64,000 nt of DNA from the NCBI GenBank assembly GCA_001404055.1, contig CXTY01000014.1:310001-374000 (forward strand). Reading direction: 5' to 3'. Numbering within the stretch: position 1 is the first letter of the stretch; each line of letters starts with the position of its first letter. Shown here piece after piece: positions 1 to 9,146 of this stretch. A model generated the notes under the pieces. The model ran no database searches. It was given only the letters and a program-made list of their open reading frames with translations, and had not been told where the DNA came from. A program made the position numbers and the translations under genes. This DNA comes from Roseibium album. Its GTDB lineage: Bacteria > Pseudomonadota > Alphaproteobacteria > Rhizobiales > Stappiaceae.

Positions 1-1483
1 TGACGAATTCAGCTCCGTCTTTCAGGCCGGACGGCCAACGGGAAGTCACGGTTTTGGTACGGGTGTAGAACTTGAAACCGTCAGGACCGTGCTGGTTCAG
101 ATCGCCAAAGCCGGACTTCTTCCAGCCACCGAAAGTGTGATAGGCGAGCGGCACAGGGATCGGTACGTTGATGCCGACCATGCCGATATTGATGCGGGAT
201 GCAAAGTCACGCGCCGTGTCACCATCCCTGGTGTAGATCGCAGTACCATTGCCGTATTCATGGCTGAGTGGCAGATCGAGCGCTTCTTCATAATTCTCTG
301 CACGCACAACGGACAGAACCGGGCCAAAGATTTCGGTCTTGTAGATATCCATGTCCTTGGTGACGTTGTCGAAAAGACAACCACCCATGAAGTAACCGTC
401 TTCGTAACCCTGCATGGAGAAATTACGGCCATCAACGACAAGATTGGCACCTTCGCTGATACCCCGGTCAACCAGGCCCTTGACCCGGGTCAGAGCTTCC
501 TTGGTCACCAACGGGCCAAAATCAACATCGTTGCCAGCGGTATACGGACCAATTTTCAGGGCTTCGATCTTTGGAACCAGCTTTTCGATCAATGCATCGG
601 CCGTGCTCTGGCCGACGGGAACCGCGACGGAAACAGCCATGCAACGCTCACCGGCTGCGCCGTAACCAGCGCCGATCAAGGCATCGGCGGCCTGATCGAG
701 ATCAGCGTCCGGCATGATGATCATGTGGTTCTTTGCACCACCGAAGCACTGGGCACGTTTTCCAGCAGCGGTTGCACGAGAGTAGACATACTGCGCAATT
801 GGGGTGGAGCCAACAAAACCGACAGCCTGGATGGTTTCATCATCCAGAATTGCGTCAACAGCACCCTTGTCGCCGTTGACGACGTTGAGGACGCCCGCTG
901 GAAGACCAGCTTCAATCATCAGTTCGGCAAGCATGATCGGCACAGACGGGTCACGCTCGGACGGCTTCAGAATAAAGGCGTTGCCGCAGGCAATCGCGGG
1001 ACAGAATTTCCACATCGGGATCATGGCTGGGAAGTTGAACGGTGTGATGCCGGCAACAACACCCAGCGGCTGGCGCATGGAGTACATGTCGATGCCCGGC
1101 CCGGCTCCCTCGGAGAACTCACCTTTCAGCAAGTGCGGTGCGCCTATGCAGAATTCTGCAACTTCCAAGCCGCGGATCACATCGCCCTTGGCATCCGGAA
1201 GTGTCTTGCCGTGCTCACGGGACAGTGCTTCTGCGAGCTTGTCCATGTCGCGGTTGAGCAGATCAACAAATTTCATCATGACGCGGGCGCGGCGCTGCGG
1301 GTTGGTTGCAGCCCATGCCGGCTGTGCAGCAGCAGCATTTGCAACGGCTGCGTCCATCTCTGCCTGGGTCGCCAGCGCGACTTGCGCCTGAACTTCACCG
1401 GTGGCCGGATTGTAAACATCCGCAAAACGGCCAGACGTACCTTCTACGTGCTTGCCGCCAATAAAATGACCGATCTTCTGCAT
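1..1483 (-). CDS. mmsA: methylmalonate-semialdehyde dehydrogenase (CoA-acylating), C-terminus cut by window edge
   Basis: This enzyme oxidises methylmalonate semialdehyde (and malonate semialdehyde) to propionyl-CoA or acetyl-CoA with NAD+ and CoA, in valine and inositol breakdown in the cytoplasm. The minus strand translates from an ATG at 1483 (MQKIGHFIGGKHVEG) for 494 codons to the window edge. Visible aldehyde dehydrogenase signatures are the ITPFNFPAMIPMWKF segment, the NAD-binding FVGSTPIA stretch, GAGYGAAGERCMA with the catalytic Cys, and the EIFGPVL segment. The family is close to 500 residues, so only a few C-terminal residues are missing. A purine-rich GGGAGAAA lies just upstream of the start. 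It is divergent from a LysR gene, which is a likely regulator by position. Confidence 0.95.
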   Translation of the reverse strand, partial: MQKIGHFIGGKHVEGTSGRFADVYNPATGEVQAQVALATQAEMDAAVANAAAAQPAWAATNPQRRARVMMKFVDLLNRDMDKLAEALSREHGKTLPDAKGDVIRGLEVAEFCIGAPHLLKGEFSEGAGPGIDMYSMRQPLGVVAGITPFNFPAMIPMWKFCPAIACGNAFILKPSERDPSVPIMLAELMIEAGLPAGVLNVVNGDKGAVDAILDDETIQAVGFVGSTPIAQYVYSRATAAGKRAQCFGGAKNHMIIMPDADLDQAADALIGAGYGAAGERCMAVSVAVPVGQSTADALIEKLVPKIEALKIGPYTAGNDVDFGPLVTKEALTRVKGLVDRGISEGANLVVDGRNFSMQGYEDGYFMGGCLFDNVTKDMDIYKTEIFGPVLSVVRAENYEEALDLPLSHEYGNGTAIYTRDGDTARDFASRINIGMVGINVPIPVPLAYHTFGGWKKSGFGDLNQHGPDGFKFYTRTKTVTSRWPSGLKDGAEFV

Positions 1484-1737
1484 TTTGCGTTTCTCCCGTG
1501 AAGTCGAGGCTCATCAGCACATTGCCACTTGGCCCGCCATGTTTTCAAATCTTGTTGTCGCTTTTATTTTTGCAACAAACAAGCACCAGAATTCCGCATC
1601 TGTTGTGCATTTTTTATAGTTATGGCATTTGATAGTCGATGGAACACGGTAGTTCTAAACGCCACAACTTGTCATCCCGGTCGAGGCAAAGCGGACAACG
1701 GGTAAGACAGCCAGCAAGAATGAGAGAAACTCTGCGC

Positions 1738-2619
1738 ATGAACTGGGACGATATTCGCATTTTTCTGAGTATTGCCCGAACGGGCCAGATACTGGCAGCT
1801 GCTCGTCGGCTCTCTCTCAACCATGCAACGGTTGCCCGGCGGTTGACCGCTTTGGAGGAAAGCCTCGGCACCCGCCTGTTCGACCGCTCGACGTCAGGCT
1901 GTGTCCTTACGGAGGCCGGCAGCCGTTTCTTTGAACGGGCAGAACGGATTGAAGCAGAAACATTGGCAGCGGAAGCCGACCTTGGCGGGGACACGCCGGA
2001 GATCTCAGGAACAGTACGCATTGGTGCTCCTGACGGTTTCGGGGTCGCCTATCTGGCACCGCGCCTTGGCAAGCTGACAGAAAAACATCCCGGTCTCACG
2101 GTACAGCTTGTCCCGGTCCCACGCTCATTCTCGCTCTCCCGGCGCGAGGCTGATATAGCGGTTACCATCGACCGGCCAGACACCGGCCGGCTTGTTGCCG
2201 GTAAGCTCGTTGACTATGCCCTTGGTCTTTATGCTTCCAGAGATTACATAGCCACGCGCGGCGCTCCCAACTCCGCTGCCGATTTAAGCGCTCACGATTT
2301 AATTGGTTTCGTGGAAGATCTTCTTTATTCACCTTCGCTGAACTATGGCGCTGAATTCAGCAGGGACTGGAAAGCCCGCTTTGAAATTGCTTCAGCTCTT
2401 GGCCAGACAGAGGCGGTTAGAGGCGGCGCCGGTATTGGCATCCTGCACGATTTCATCGCGCGCAACGACGCCGACCTGGTCCCGGTTCTACCCGACCTGA
2501 AACTCCGCCGCGCCTATTGGATGGTCACGCACGAGAGCTCCCGCCCCCTTCGTCATGTGGCTGCTGTGCAGGAATTTTTGCGCGATCAGGTCGCGCACGA
2601 CAGAGCAATGTTTGGGTGA
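1738..2619 (+). CDS. LysR-family transcriptional regulator
   Basis: This is a predicted DNA-binding regulator of 293 residues. An N-terminal winged helix-turn-helix (about residues 1-60, MNWDDIRIFLSIARTG then LNHATVARRLTALEESLG) is followed by a LysR substrate-binding domain. The start is placed at the ATG at 1738, because family members begin exactly at this MNWDD/IRIF segment and a GAGAGAAA lies upstream; an in-frame ATG at 1639 would add 33 non-homologous residues. It is divergent from mmsA across about 250 bp, so control of methylmalonate-semialdehyde dehydrogenase is the natural guess. The inducer cannot be read from the sequence. Confidence 0.9.
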   Translation: MNWDDIRIFLSIARTGQILAAARRLSLNHATVARRLTALEESLGTRLFDRSTSGCVLTEAGSRFFERAERIEAETLAAEADLGGDTPEISGTVRIGAPDGFGVAYLAPRLGKLTEKHPGLTVQLVPVPRSFSLSRREADIAVTIDRPDTGRLVAGKLVDYALGLYASRDYIATRGAPNSAADLSAHDLIGFVEDLLYSPSLNYGAEFSRDWKARFEIASALGQTEAVRGGAGIGILHDFIARNDADLVPVLPDLKLRRAYWMVTHESSRPLRHVAAVQEFLRDQVAHDRAMFG

Positions 2620-2640
2620 AAAATCAACTTTCTAAAGTTC

Positions 2641-2821
2641 GTCATTCCGGACCAGTGAGGCGAATGCCGATCGCCGATCCGGAATCCAGCTTATATGTGG
2701 GAACACAGTGAACTCAGTAATTCAACATTTCAATTTAGAAAGAAGGACGCGTTGACCGCGCGAATGATATCTGGATTCCTGATCTGGTCATGCGGCTTCA
2801 CCGCAAACCGTCCGGAATGAC
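2641..2821. repeat. 181-bp imperfect inverted-repeat element, MITE- or intergenic-repeat-like
   Basis: The left edge reads GTCATTCCGGACC and the right edge, on the opposite strand, reads GTCATTCCGGACGG, so the ends are inverted copies. Each arm then carries GGAATCCAG (left about 2680-2689, right about 2770-2779 inverted). The centre is AT-richer. No open frame fills it. It sits between the ends of the LysR gene and the convergent thiE. The layout resembles the palindromic intergenic repeats found in many Hyphomicrobiales. No second copy lies in this window, so repeat status is inferred from the structure only. Confidence 0.55.
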
Positions 2822-2840
2822 AGAAGAGACCAACAAGTCT

Positions 2841-3446
2841 CTACCGCCATTTCTCCGTCGCAGCCAGCCACTCCTGCGTTCGTGCTTCCGGATCCGAGTT
2901 TAACGTGATGTCGGTGACAACAGCCGCACTGTCGGCACCGTTTTCAAAGACGCCGGGAAGACGTTCTGGATTCAGACCGCCGATAGAAACAAGAGGCAGG
3001 CCACCGATTTGCTGTTTCCACCTGCCAATCTTTTCCAGGCCTTGCGGTGCCCATTTCATTTTCTTCAAGATGGTCGGATAGACCGGGCCCAGCGCGACAT
3101 ATTCTGGTTCAACACTCAGTGCAGTATCGAGTTCTTCACCGTCATGCGTTGAGACGCCGAGGTGCAATCCAGCCTTGCGAATGGCATCAACATCTGCCTC
3201 CGCCAGGTCCTCCTGCCCCAAATGGACAAAGTCGCAACCTTCATCGATTGCCAGCTGCCAATAATCGTTGATGATCAACTGGCAATCATGCGTCTCACAA
3301 ATGGCTTGAGAGGCCATGATTTCTTCGCGCACGACTTCGTCGGATTTGTCCTTGATGCGCAACTGTACAAGCTTCACGCCCAGGGGGACGAGACGCGCAA
3401 TCCAGTCGGAACTGTCTACAATCAAGTAAAACGGGTCGAGTTTCAT
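2841..3446 (-). CDS. thiE: thiamine phosphate synthase
   Basis: ThiE joins the thiazole phosphate and HMP pyrophosphate to give thiamine monophosphate in the cytoplasm. The 201-residue TIM-barrel protein shows family motifs in order: QLRIKDK near the N-terminus, [22 protein letters not shown] and the phosphate-binding SIGGLNPE. Its ATG overlaps the thiG stop codon by four bases (ATGA), which indicates translational coupling. It is the last gene of the thiO-thiS-thiG-thiE operon behind a TPP riboswitch. Sequence identity to better-known ThiE proteins looks moderate, but the operon context makes the call firm. Confidence 0.93.
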   Translation of the reverse strand: MKLDPFYLIVDSSDWIARLVPLGVKLVQLRIKDKSDEVVREEIMASQAICETHDCQLIINDYWQLAIDEGCDFVHLGQEDLAEADVDAIRKAGLHLGVSTHDGEELDTALSVEPEYVALGPVYPTILKKMKWAPQGLEKIGRWKQQIGGLPLVSIGGLNPERLPGVFENGADSAAVVTDITLNSDPEARTQEWLAATEKWR

Positions 3447-4216
3447 TCAAACACTGCCATGCCAATTACAGGGGTGGAAGGAACCGCCATGTCCCGCGGT
3501 TCCAGCGGTTGAGCTTTGTAAGCAAGATGTCCAGCCGCGATGGCCCTGGAAAACGCTTCTACCATTGCGACAGGGTCGCCTGCCTTTGCAACAGCGGTGT
3601 TCAAGAGCACGGCATCAAAGCCAAACTCCATCACCTGCGCTGCATGAGACGGCCGGCCAAGGCCAGCATCGACAACCAGTGGGACGTCTGGGAAGTGGGC
3701 GCGGTAAGCTTTCAACGCATCCGGATTAACCGGTCCCTTGGCAGAACCGATGGGCGCGCACCATGGCATAAGCACCTTGCAACCAGCTTCGAGCAGCTTC
3801 TCACCAACGACGATATCCTCTGTCGTATAGGGAAACACCTTGAAGCCGTCTTCGCTGAGAATGCGCGCTGCCTCGACCAAACCGAAGACATCCGGCTGCA
3901 AACTGTCGTGGTGGCCGATGACCTCAAGCTTGATCCAATCAGTTCCAAAAAGCTCCCGCGCCATCTTGGCAGTTGTGACAGCCTCCTTGACCGAATGACA
4001 ACCGGCAGTGTTGGGCAGGACCTTGACGTTGAGATCGCGGATCAATTCCCAGAATTTGCCACTGGATCCACCGCTTGAACTTTCCCGCCTTAGAGAAACA
4101 GTCAGGATTTCAGCCCCTGACATCTTCACGGCCTCCGCCAAAACCTTTGGAGACGGATATTGAGCTGTACCCAGCAACAGGCTGGAAGAAATTTTCTCAC
4201 CATAAAAATCTGGCAT
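3443..4216 (-). CDS. thiG: thiazole synthase
   Basis: ThiG builds the thiazole phosphate of thiamine from deoxyxylulose 5-phosphate, dehydroglycine and the ThiS thiocarboxylate. The 257-residue barrel starts [20 protein letters not shown], and contains [10 protein letters not shown] with the probable imine-forming Lys, [24 protein letters not shown] and [13 protein letters not shown] chose the ATG at 4216 because GGGAGGG lies eight bases upstream; a GTG at 4225 is in frame, but it would sit directly on that Shine-Dalgarno sequence. It lies between thiS and thiE in the thiamine operon. Confidence 0.95.
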   Translation of the reverse strand: MPDFYGEKISSSLLLGTAQYPSPKVLAEAVKMSGAEILTVSLRRESSSGGSSGKFWELIRDLNVKVLPNTAGCHSVKEAVTTAKMARELFGTDWIKLEVIGHHDSLQPDVFGLVEAARILSEDGFKVFPYTTEDIVVGEKLLEAGCKVLMPWCAPIGSAKGPVNPDALKAYRAHFPDVPLVVDAGLGRPSHAAQVMEFGFDAVLLNTAVAKAGDPVAMVEAFSRAIAAGHLAYKAQPLEPRDMAVPSTPVIGMAVFE

Positions 4217-4221
4217 GTCTC

Positions 4222-4419
4222 TCACCCTCCCTGCATTGGCGACAGGATTTCAATTCGGTCTCCATCGGCCAGCACACAGGAAGACCGATCTTCAGCTGCA
4301 ACAAGTTCGTTGTTATAGGCCGTGGCCAGAAACTCGTGGTCGTATGCCAGTTCATCCAAAAGGGCAGCAAGTGTCGCGCTGGAGGCCTCCTGCGTTTCTC
4401 CGTTAATTATGAGTTTCAA
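4222..4419 (-). CDS. thiS: sulfur carrier protein ThiS, TTG start
   Basis: ThiS is the ubiquitin-fold sulfur carrier that is adenylated and thiocarboxylated at its C-terminal Gly-Gly and hands sulfur to ThiG. The 65-residue product begins (M)[10 protein letters not shown] and ends LSPMQGG, with the needed GG terminus. The start is a TTG at 4417-4419, preceded by AGGAGA six bases upstream. No ATG fits the family start, and the longer upstream frame runs into thiO sequence. The start overlaps the last codons of thiO by 17 bases, so its translation is probably coupled to thiO. Confidence 0.92.
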   Translation of the reverse strand: MKLIINGETQEASSATLAALLDELAYDHEFLATAYNNELVAAEDRSSCVLADGDRIEILSPMQGG

Positions 4420-5380
4420 AGTCTTTCTCCTGAAGAGCCTCGAAAATTCTATCCGCAGCTTCGCTGGCAAAGTGGGGCGACAGCAAAAATCCATGCCGGT
4501 AAAAGCCGTTCATTGAGATTTTGCGCCCGGCAACGGTCACGCGTGGCAGGTTGTCGAAATAGGCAGCGCGCACACCTGTTCCAGTTTCAACGATTTTGGC
4601 CTCTGCAAATGCGGGATGCAGGCTGTACGCGGCGTTTAGCAACTCCATCGTCGAACGAACGCTGATCGGACCATCGTCATCACTCTCGATCATCGTGGCC
4701 CCAACCATAAAGTGATTGTTCTCTCTCGGGACGATATAGACCGGTATACGAGGATGCAGCATCCGGACGGGACGAGATAGAGCTACTTCAGATGTCTGGA
4801 GGATCATCATTTCACCCCGCACTCCCCTCAGCTCCGCGTTGTTTGAAGCCATGCCAGTGCAGTCAGCTTCAATATCCGCATCGACTGTGGCCGTGTTCGA
4901 ACTAAAGACAAACTGAACACCCAGCATTTCGAGTTTTTCCTTAAGCCTTGTCAGCGCATGACGTGGATCCAAATGCGCTTCCTGCCGAAAAAACAAGGCC
5001 TTTGAAAACCTTCCTTCAAGGTCCGGTTCCAAAGAAGCAAGCTCCTCCCCGTCCAGCCACTCATATCCGCTCGTTCGTCCTGCAAACCGGCTCAGTTCGC
5101 TCAAATCCCTCGGAGGAGCGACAACAACCGTTCCGTGATGTGTAACCAGACCGGGCGCAAGTTCAGTCCACCAATCGATGGACTTCCGGCCCAGGGTTAG
5201 CACTTTTTCTTCTGCGTTTTCCCGTTCACACCATGGTGCCAACATGCCACCGGCAAGCCAGGAAGCATTGCCTGACAATCCGTTACTGATGTCGGCAATT
5301 GTTACCTCAGCACCTCGCCTTGTTAGCTCATAGCCAAGCGACATGCCTGCAACACCAGCGCCGCGGATCAGCACTCGCAT
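4403..5380 (-). CDS. thiO: glycine oxidase ThiO, FAD-dependent
   Basis: ThiO oxidises glycine to the dehydroglycine needed for thiazole synthesis. It is a 325-residue DAO-family flavoprotein. The N-terminal MRVLIRGAGVAGMSLGYEL holds the FAD-binding Rossmann motif (GAGVAG). Later landmarks are GGMLAPWCE, ARG-rich GVRGEMMILQ and the C-terminal YRHGFLLSPHFA segment typical of the family. The start is the ATG at 5380; upstream in-frame codons to 5500 encode non-homologous sequence. It is the first gene of the thiamine operon, downstream of the TPP riboswitch. thiC and thiD are not in this window. Confidence 0.92.
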   Translation of the reverse strand: MRVLIRGAGVAGMSLGYELTRRGAEVTIADISNGLSGNASWLAGGMLAPWCERENAEEKVLTLGRKSIDWWTELAPGLVTHHGTVVVAPPRDLSELSRFAGRTSGYEWLDGEELASLEPDLEGRFSKALFFRQEAHLDPRHALTRLKEKLEMLGVQFVFSSNTATVDADIEADCTGMASNNAELRGVRGEMMILQTSEVALSRPVRMLHPRIPVYIVPRENNHFMVGATMIESDDDGPISVRSTMELLNAAYSLHPAFAEAKIVETGTGVRAAYFDNLPRVTVAGRKISMNGFYRHGFLLSPHFASEAADRIFEALQEKDFETHN

Positions 5381-5554
5381 AGCTGCGCCCCAGCATGAAC
5401 GCTTCTCATTGAACAGTCTCCAGTGAGCATCGGTTTTCCGGCAAGTGAGTGTTCTCCAACAAGACACAAAGGTGACTTGAAACACTTGATCAGACTGCAT
5501 TGGAGGTGACTTGGCTACGCCTTCGAAACGGAACGTTATACGCCTGTCAAGAAC

Positions 5555-5660
5555 ACCATCCCTTCGCCAGCATGACCTGGATCAGGTTCGTCGGGTCCCC
5601 GCACTACGTATCCCAAATACGTTCAGCGGTATCTCAGCCCCTTTTTTGAGGCACCCCGTG
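5555..5660 (-). promoter_or_regulatory. TPP riboswitch (THI element)
   Basis: Read on the minus strand this stretch carries the conserved thiamine pyrophosphate aptamer: GGGGTGCC at the 5' side, GGCTGAGATACCGCTGAA, then ACCTGATCCAGGTCATG and GGCGAAGGGATGG at the 3' side. These are the universally conserved THI-box blocks in the right order and spacing. It lies about 175 bases upstream of thiO. Binding of TPP should shut down thiOSGE expression; whether by transcription termination or by hiding the ribosome site is not clear, as I see no strong terminator between it and thiO. Confidence 0.96.
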
Positions 5661-5724
5661 TGAAAGTTCTTCTTGCCGCCTGAATGAGGGATCTGTCAAG
5701 GCTGACTTCCGGCGGCGCCGCGCG

Positions 5725-6252
5725 TTACGCGCGTTTTGTGGGAAGGCTGGAGAGAAAGGTCCTGGTGTCGGCAAGCGTTGAAAACCGAAAGACCGTAAGA
5801 TGTTCAGGAGGCGCGTTGTATATTTTTTCAAGTTTGGCACGCGCACTGGTACGCGTACGAAAAATAAACCGGATGAACTCAACCGTCTGCCAGCTAAAGC
5901 GTTCAGGGCACCCGTCCGGCAGATCCGGGCGGCTACGTCCATAGTAGGCCAGCAAACGTTTCAGTACCCTGTAGACTCGCAACCCAACCGGCACGTCCAG
6001 CCAGACAAATGTGTCTGCCCGTTCTATTCGTTCGTCATAGGTGCGCGAATGACCGCCTTCGAATACCCATTCGTCCCGCATGTGCACTTCGTGAGTCATG
6101 CGGTCCTTTTCGTCTCTGGGCCGTTCTTCCCAGCCGGATTTCCAATGAATATGGTCCATATAAACAACCGGCAAACCGGTACGCTCACCCAAGAGGCGCG
6201 CAAAAGTGCTTTTCCCGGACCCGGGACCACCAACAATCATAACGCGTTTCAT
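5725..6252 (-). CDS. small P-loop kinase of the adenylate-kinase/FlaR (topology modulation) type
   Basis: This 175-residue protein begins MKRVMIVGGPGSGKSTFARL with a textbook Walker A motif (GGPGSGKS). It continues with VVYMDHIHWKSGW and a segment WVFEGGHSRTYDERIERADTFVWLD, both typical of the group annotated as DNA topology modulation protein FlaR or adenylate kinase-like. It is probably a cytoplasmic nucleoside or small-molecule kinase; the substrate is unknown and the topology role is historical. It stands alone between the riboswitch of the thiamine operon and the divergent pirin gene. Confidence 0.82.
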   Translation of the reverse strand: MKRVMIVGGPGSGKSTFARLLGERTGLPVVYMDHIHWKSGWEERPRDEKDRMTHEVHMRDEWVFEGGHSRTYDERIERADTFVWLDVPVGLRVYRVLKRLLAYYGRSRPDLPDGCPERFSWQTVEFIRFIFRTRTSARAKLEKIYNAPPEHLTVFRFSTLADTRTFLSSLPTKRA

Positions 6253-6397
6253 GAAGCACCATTGGAAGGCGAAGAGAGGCTGCTGTTATACGCATTTTGA
6301 TATGATTGAACAGGTGAAACAGACTGTTCAATGGACACAGTGACTAACCTGCTCCTATCTAACATACAAAGACGAACATGTTTTGAAGGAGAGGCTG

Positions 6398-7333
6398 ATG
6401 AGCTGGCTGAACTGCCCGGATCCGATACCGGGCGTTGCAACAAGTTGCGATCCGATTGACACAATAATCGTCCCACGCACCTCCGACCTTGGCGGATTTT
6501 CAGTGAGACGTGCCCTGCCTTCGGCGGGGCGCCGCATGGTCGGCCCGTTTATCTTTTTTGACCAGATGGGCCCCGCAGAACTTCTGGTTGGTGGCGGGAT
6601 CGACGTTCGACCACACCCCCATATCGGTCTGGCAACTGTGACCTATCTCTTTGAAGGAGAGATGTATCACCGGGACAGCCTCGGCACGGAACTAGCGATC
6701 ACACCAGGCGCACTCAACTGGATGAGTGCCGGCAAGGGAATTGTACACTCAGAGCGTGAACGGCTGGAACGCCGGCAACAAAAGCGCCCGCTCTTTGGCT
6801 TGCAGAGCTGGGTGGCGCTGCCAAAGAACCTGGAAGAAACTGATCCGTCTTTTCAGCATTTCGCGAACGATGAACAACCGGAATTTGCCGACAAGGGCGC
6901 TTCGGTCAAATTGATTGCTGGCGAACTTTTTGGCCACAAAGCCCCGGTCAAGACCGCTTCGGAAATGTTCTATGCGGATATCACACTGGAACCAGGCGCA
7001 AAAATTCCGCTGGACGCCGGATGGGAGGAGCGTGGCCTTTATACCGTCTCGGGACAAATCAGCATTGCGGGTCAGAGTTTCGATCCGGCGCAGTTGCTCG
7101 TATTCAAGCCCACCGACCATCTCGTGATTGAAAACAGTTCTCCAGTACCAGCCCGCTTTGTCGTATTGGGCGGCGAACCGATGGATGGCAGACGGTATAT
7201 CTGGTGGAATTTCGTTTCGTCCTCCAAGGAACGTATTGAGCAGGCCAAGGAAGACTGGAAACAAAGTCGGTTCGACACTGTACCTGGCGACGCGGAAGAG
7301 TTTATTCCGCTTCCTGATCGCCAGGGACCTTGA
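6398..7333 (+). CDS. pirin family protein
   Basis: Pirins are bicupin, metal-binding proteins; some have quercetin 2,3-dioxygenase activity and others bind regulators. This 311-residue protein has the metal ligands in the N-terminal cupin: RPHPHIGLATVTYLFEGEM gives two His, and SAGKGIVHSE gives the third His and the Glu. The start is the ATG at 6398, with AAGGAGAGG upstream; an earlier TTG would overlap that Shine-Dalgarno. The last 32 bases overlap the end of the convergent membrane-protein gene at 7302. The physiological role is unknown. Confidence 0.9.
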   Translation: MSWLNCPDPIPGVATSCDPIDTIIVPRTSDLGGFSVRRALPSAGRRMVGPFIFFDQMGPAELLVGGGIDVRPHPHIGLATVTYLFEGEMYHRDSLGTELAITPGALNWMSAGKGIVHSERERLERRQQKRPLFGLQSWVALPKNLEETDPSFQHFANDEQPEFADKGASVKLIAGELFGHKAPVKTASEMFYADITLEPGAKIPLDAGWEERGLYTVSGQISIAGQSFDPAQLLVFKPTDHLVIENSSPVPARFVVLGGEPMDGRRYIWWNFVSSSKERIEQAKEDWKQSRFDTVPGDAEEFIPLPDRQGP

Positions 7334-8270
7334 CGCTCCAGCCACTTTCCAGCGGAGGCGCCTGTTTGAAACTATCGGCAGGCCGGATCAAGTCCGGCTC
7401 GCCGAAGTCCAATATGATGTTCAGTCTCTGATCAGCAAGCGGATCGTCCGTTAGCTCAGGGTCTTCCGGCGCAACCGACAGGCGGACACCCCGGTGGACC
7501 GTTTCCAGTTTCTGGAAATTGGAGATGGCATCTCGAAAACTACTCGGAACGGTCCAGCCATATCGGCCGGCAAGCGCATCAATCACCAACCAGACCGACT
7601 CAAGGCCAAGTTGCTTCTGCCGAGCATCTTCGACAACCAGCTTCAATCTCAGGTAATCGATCTTGGCTTCAGACGGACCACGCAGCAAGAAAAACAGCGT
7701 CGTGGCTCCATAATCGACACTTGGCGTTGTGATGGACACGAGATCTGAAGCGCATTGCCAGCGCTCTTTCTGAAATGGTGCCTTTTTCCATCCGTAGTTC
7801 TCAAGTCCCAGAGAATTCAGCTCGGCGCAAAGTTCACCCGGTTGCCCGAGAAAACTTCTCTTGAGCCTGGCCGCAAGCTCAGGTGTCGGATTCAGCAGCA
7901 CATTTCTTACTGATGTGTCCAAGGACAGAAGCGGATCACCATAAACAGGAACTGAACCTGCCAATTCTTTTTGTTTCTCTTGCTGTAACTGCCAGTAAAC
8001 CGCTCCGATAGCGAACCCGGCCATCAAAACAGCCAAGGTACCCCAAAGATAGAATGGCGCTACAAATGGTCTTCGAACTGGCCCAGTTGTCTCGATTGGT
8101 TGCTCAAGTTGGCCGCTCTCATCCAGCACATCCATTTCTGGCTCGGCCCAGCGCGGCCCGTCAGTTCGCGTCAAAGAGGGTATCTCTTTGATCGATCCTG
8201 TGTTGAGGCGGTTTCCTTTTGCTGCGATCTTGCCAAGAAACTGCCTTGCCTTGTTTGAAAATCCTGTCAT
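7302..8270 (-). CDS. single-pass membrane protein of unknown function
   Basis: I do not recognise this 322-residue protein. About 70 polar N-terminal residues are followed by one hydrophobic helix (FYLWGTLAVLMAGFAIGAVY, about residues 72-92) and a roughly 220-residue C-terminal domain, probably periplasmic. This domain has two or three Cys, and ends with short acidic segments. No enzyme motif is apparent. The gene is convergent with pirin and overlaps its end by 32 bases; its upstream neighbour is the divergent aldolase gene. Confidence 0.75.
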   Translation of the reverse strand: MTGFSNKARQFLGKIAAKGNRLNTGSIKEIPSLTRTDGPRWAEPEMDVLDESGQLEQPIETTGPVRRPFVAPFYLWGTLAVLMAGFAIGAVYWQLQQEKQKELAGSVPVYGDPLLSLDTSVRNVLLNPTPELAARLKRSFLGQPGELCAELNSLGLENYGWKKAPFQKERWQCASDLVSITTPSVDYGATTLFFLLRGPSEAKIDYLRLKLVVEDARQKQLGLESVWLVIDALAGRYGWTVPSSFRDAISNFQKLETVHRGVRLSVAPEDPELTDDPLADQRLNIILDFGEPDLIRPADSFKQAPPLESGWSVKVPGDQEAE

Positions 8271-8428
8271 TCACCTAAAATCCGCCGCGAACCTTGACAG
8301 GTTGGCCATGAGGCCTTGATTTATCAAACCAATATCTTGAAAACGCAACCTGTTCCCTGTCGTCAGGACGCGTCATCCGCGATCTTCACAGGTTCTGCTC
8401 TTTATCTGTTTGCAAGTGAAAGTTATCG

Positions 8429-9145
8429 ATGCCATCCAAGTTTGGGTTTCCGAAAGACACTACAGAGCTGCGTCACGAGATAATTGAAACAGCCAGGTCC
8501 CTGCCGAAGCTGGGGCTCACGAAGGGGACATCAGGCAACGTGAGTGCCCGAACGAATTCCGGTTTTCTGATAACACCGTCTGGCACGCCTTATGAGAGCC
8601 TTGCAGCTGAGAAAATCGTTGCTATGGATTTCGAAGGTCAGTACCGAGGCAACATTCTTCCTTCATCTGAATGGCGCATGCACCTGGATTTTTACCTTTC
8701 AAAGCCAGAGTGTGGTGCTGTGGTCCATTGCCATAGCCCGCGCGCATCAGCTCTCTCCTGCCATCGTCGAGGCATTCCAGCGTTTCACTACATGGTTGCA
8801 CTTGCAGGCGGCGACAGGGTTGAATGTTCTGAGTACGCCAGTTTCGGCACGCGAGCATTGTCAGAAGCAATGATTTCAGCGCTCGGTGATCGCAATGCTT
8901 GTCTCCTGGCCAATCACGGGCAGGTTGCTGGAGGCCCTACCTTGAAGAAAGCGCTTTCCGTTGCCGAAGGTGTTGAAGATCTGGCTGATCAGTATCTCGC
9001 TGCGCTGGTTCTGGGCGAGCCCGTCATCCTCGGCTCCGAGGAAATGGCGGCGATTTTGCAAAAATTCAAAACCTATGGGAAACAAACGGGTGAGCTGGAT
9101 CACGGACAGACAGCCGCTTTCGAATTGCCGGTAAGGGTAGATTGA
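8429..9145 (+). CDS. class II aldolase/adducin family protein (L-fuculose-phosphate aldolase-like)
   Basis: Zinc-dependent class II aldolases cleave sugar phosphates such as fuculose 1-phosphate or 5-deoxyribulose 1-phosphate into DHAP and an aldehyde. This 238-residue protein has the expected active site: LTKGTSGNVSAR and ITPSGTPY for phosphate binding, SSEWRMH with the catalytic Glu, VVHCHSPRASAL with two zinc His, and LLANHGQV with the third. The ROK kinase gene begins one base after the stop, so the two form an operon and probably act on the same sugar. The true substrate is open. Confidence 0.88.
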   Translation: MPSKFGFPKDTTELRHEIIETARSLPKLGLTKGTSGNVSARTNSGFLITPSGTPYESLAAEKIVAMDFEGQYRGNILPSSEWRMHLDFYLSKPECGAVVHCHSPRASALSCHRRGIPAFHYMVALAGGDRVECSEYASFGTRALSEAMISALGDRNACLLANHGQVAGGPTLKKALSVAEGVEDLADQYLAALVLGEPVILGSEEMAAILQKFKTYGKQTGELDHGQTAAFELPVRVD

Positions 9146-9146
9146 C

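Noticed and set aside
89..1501. Long open frame on the + strand covering nearly all of mmsA
   Set aside because: It is the shadow of mmsA: the minus-strand protein matches a well-known enzyme across its full length, while the + strand product has no recognisable domain.
5634..5942. Short minus-strand frame over the riboswitch 5' end and the kinase gene end
   Set aside because: It overlaps the TPP aptamer and the P-loop kinase in another frame and shows no homology or ribosome site.
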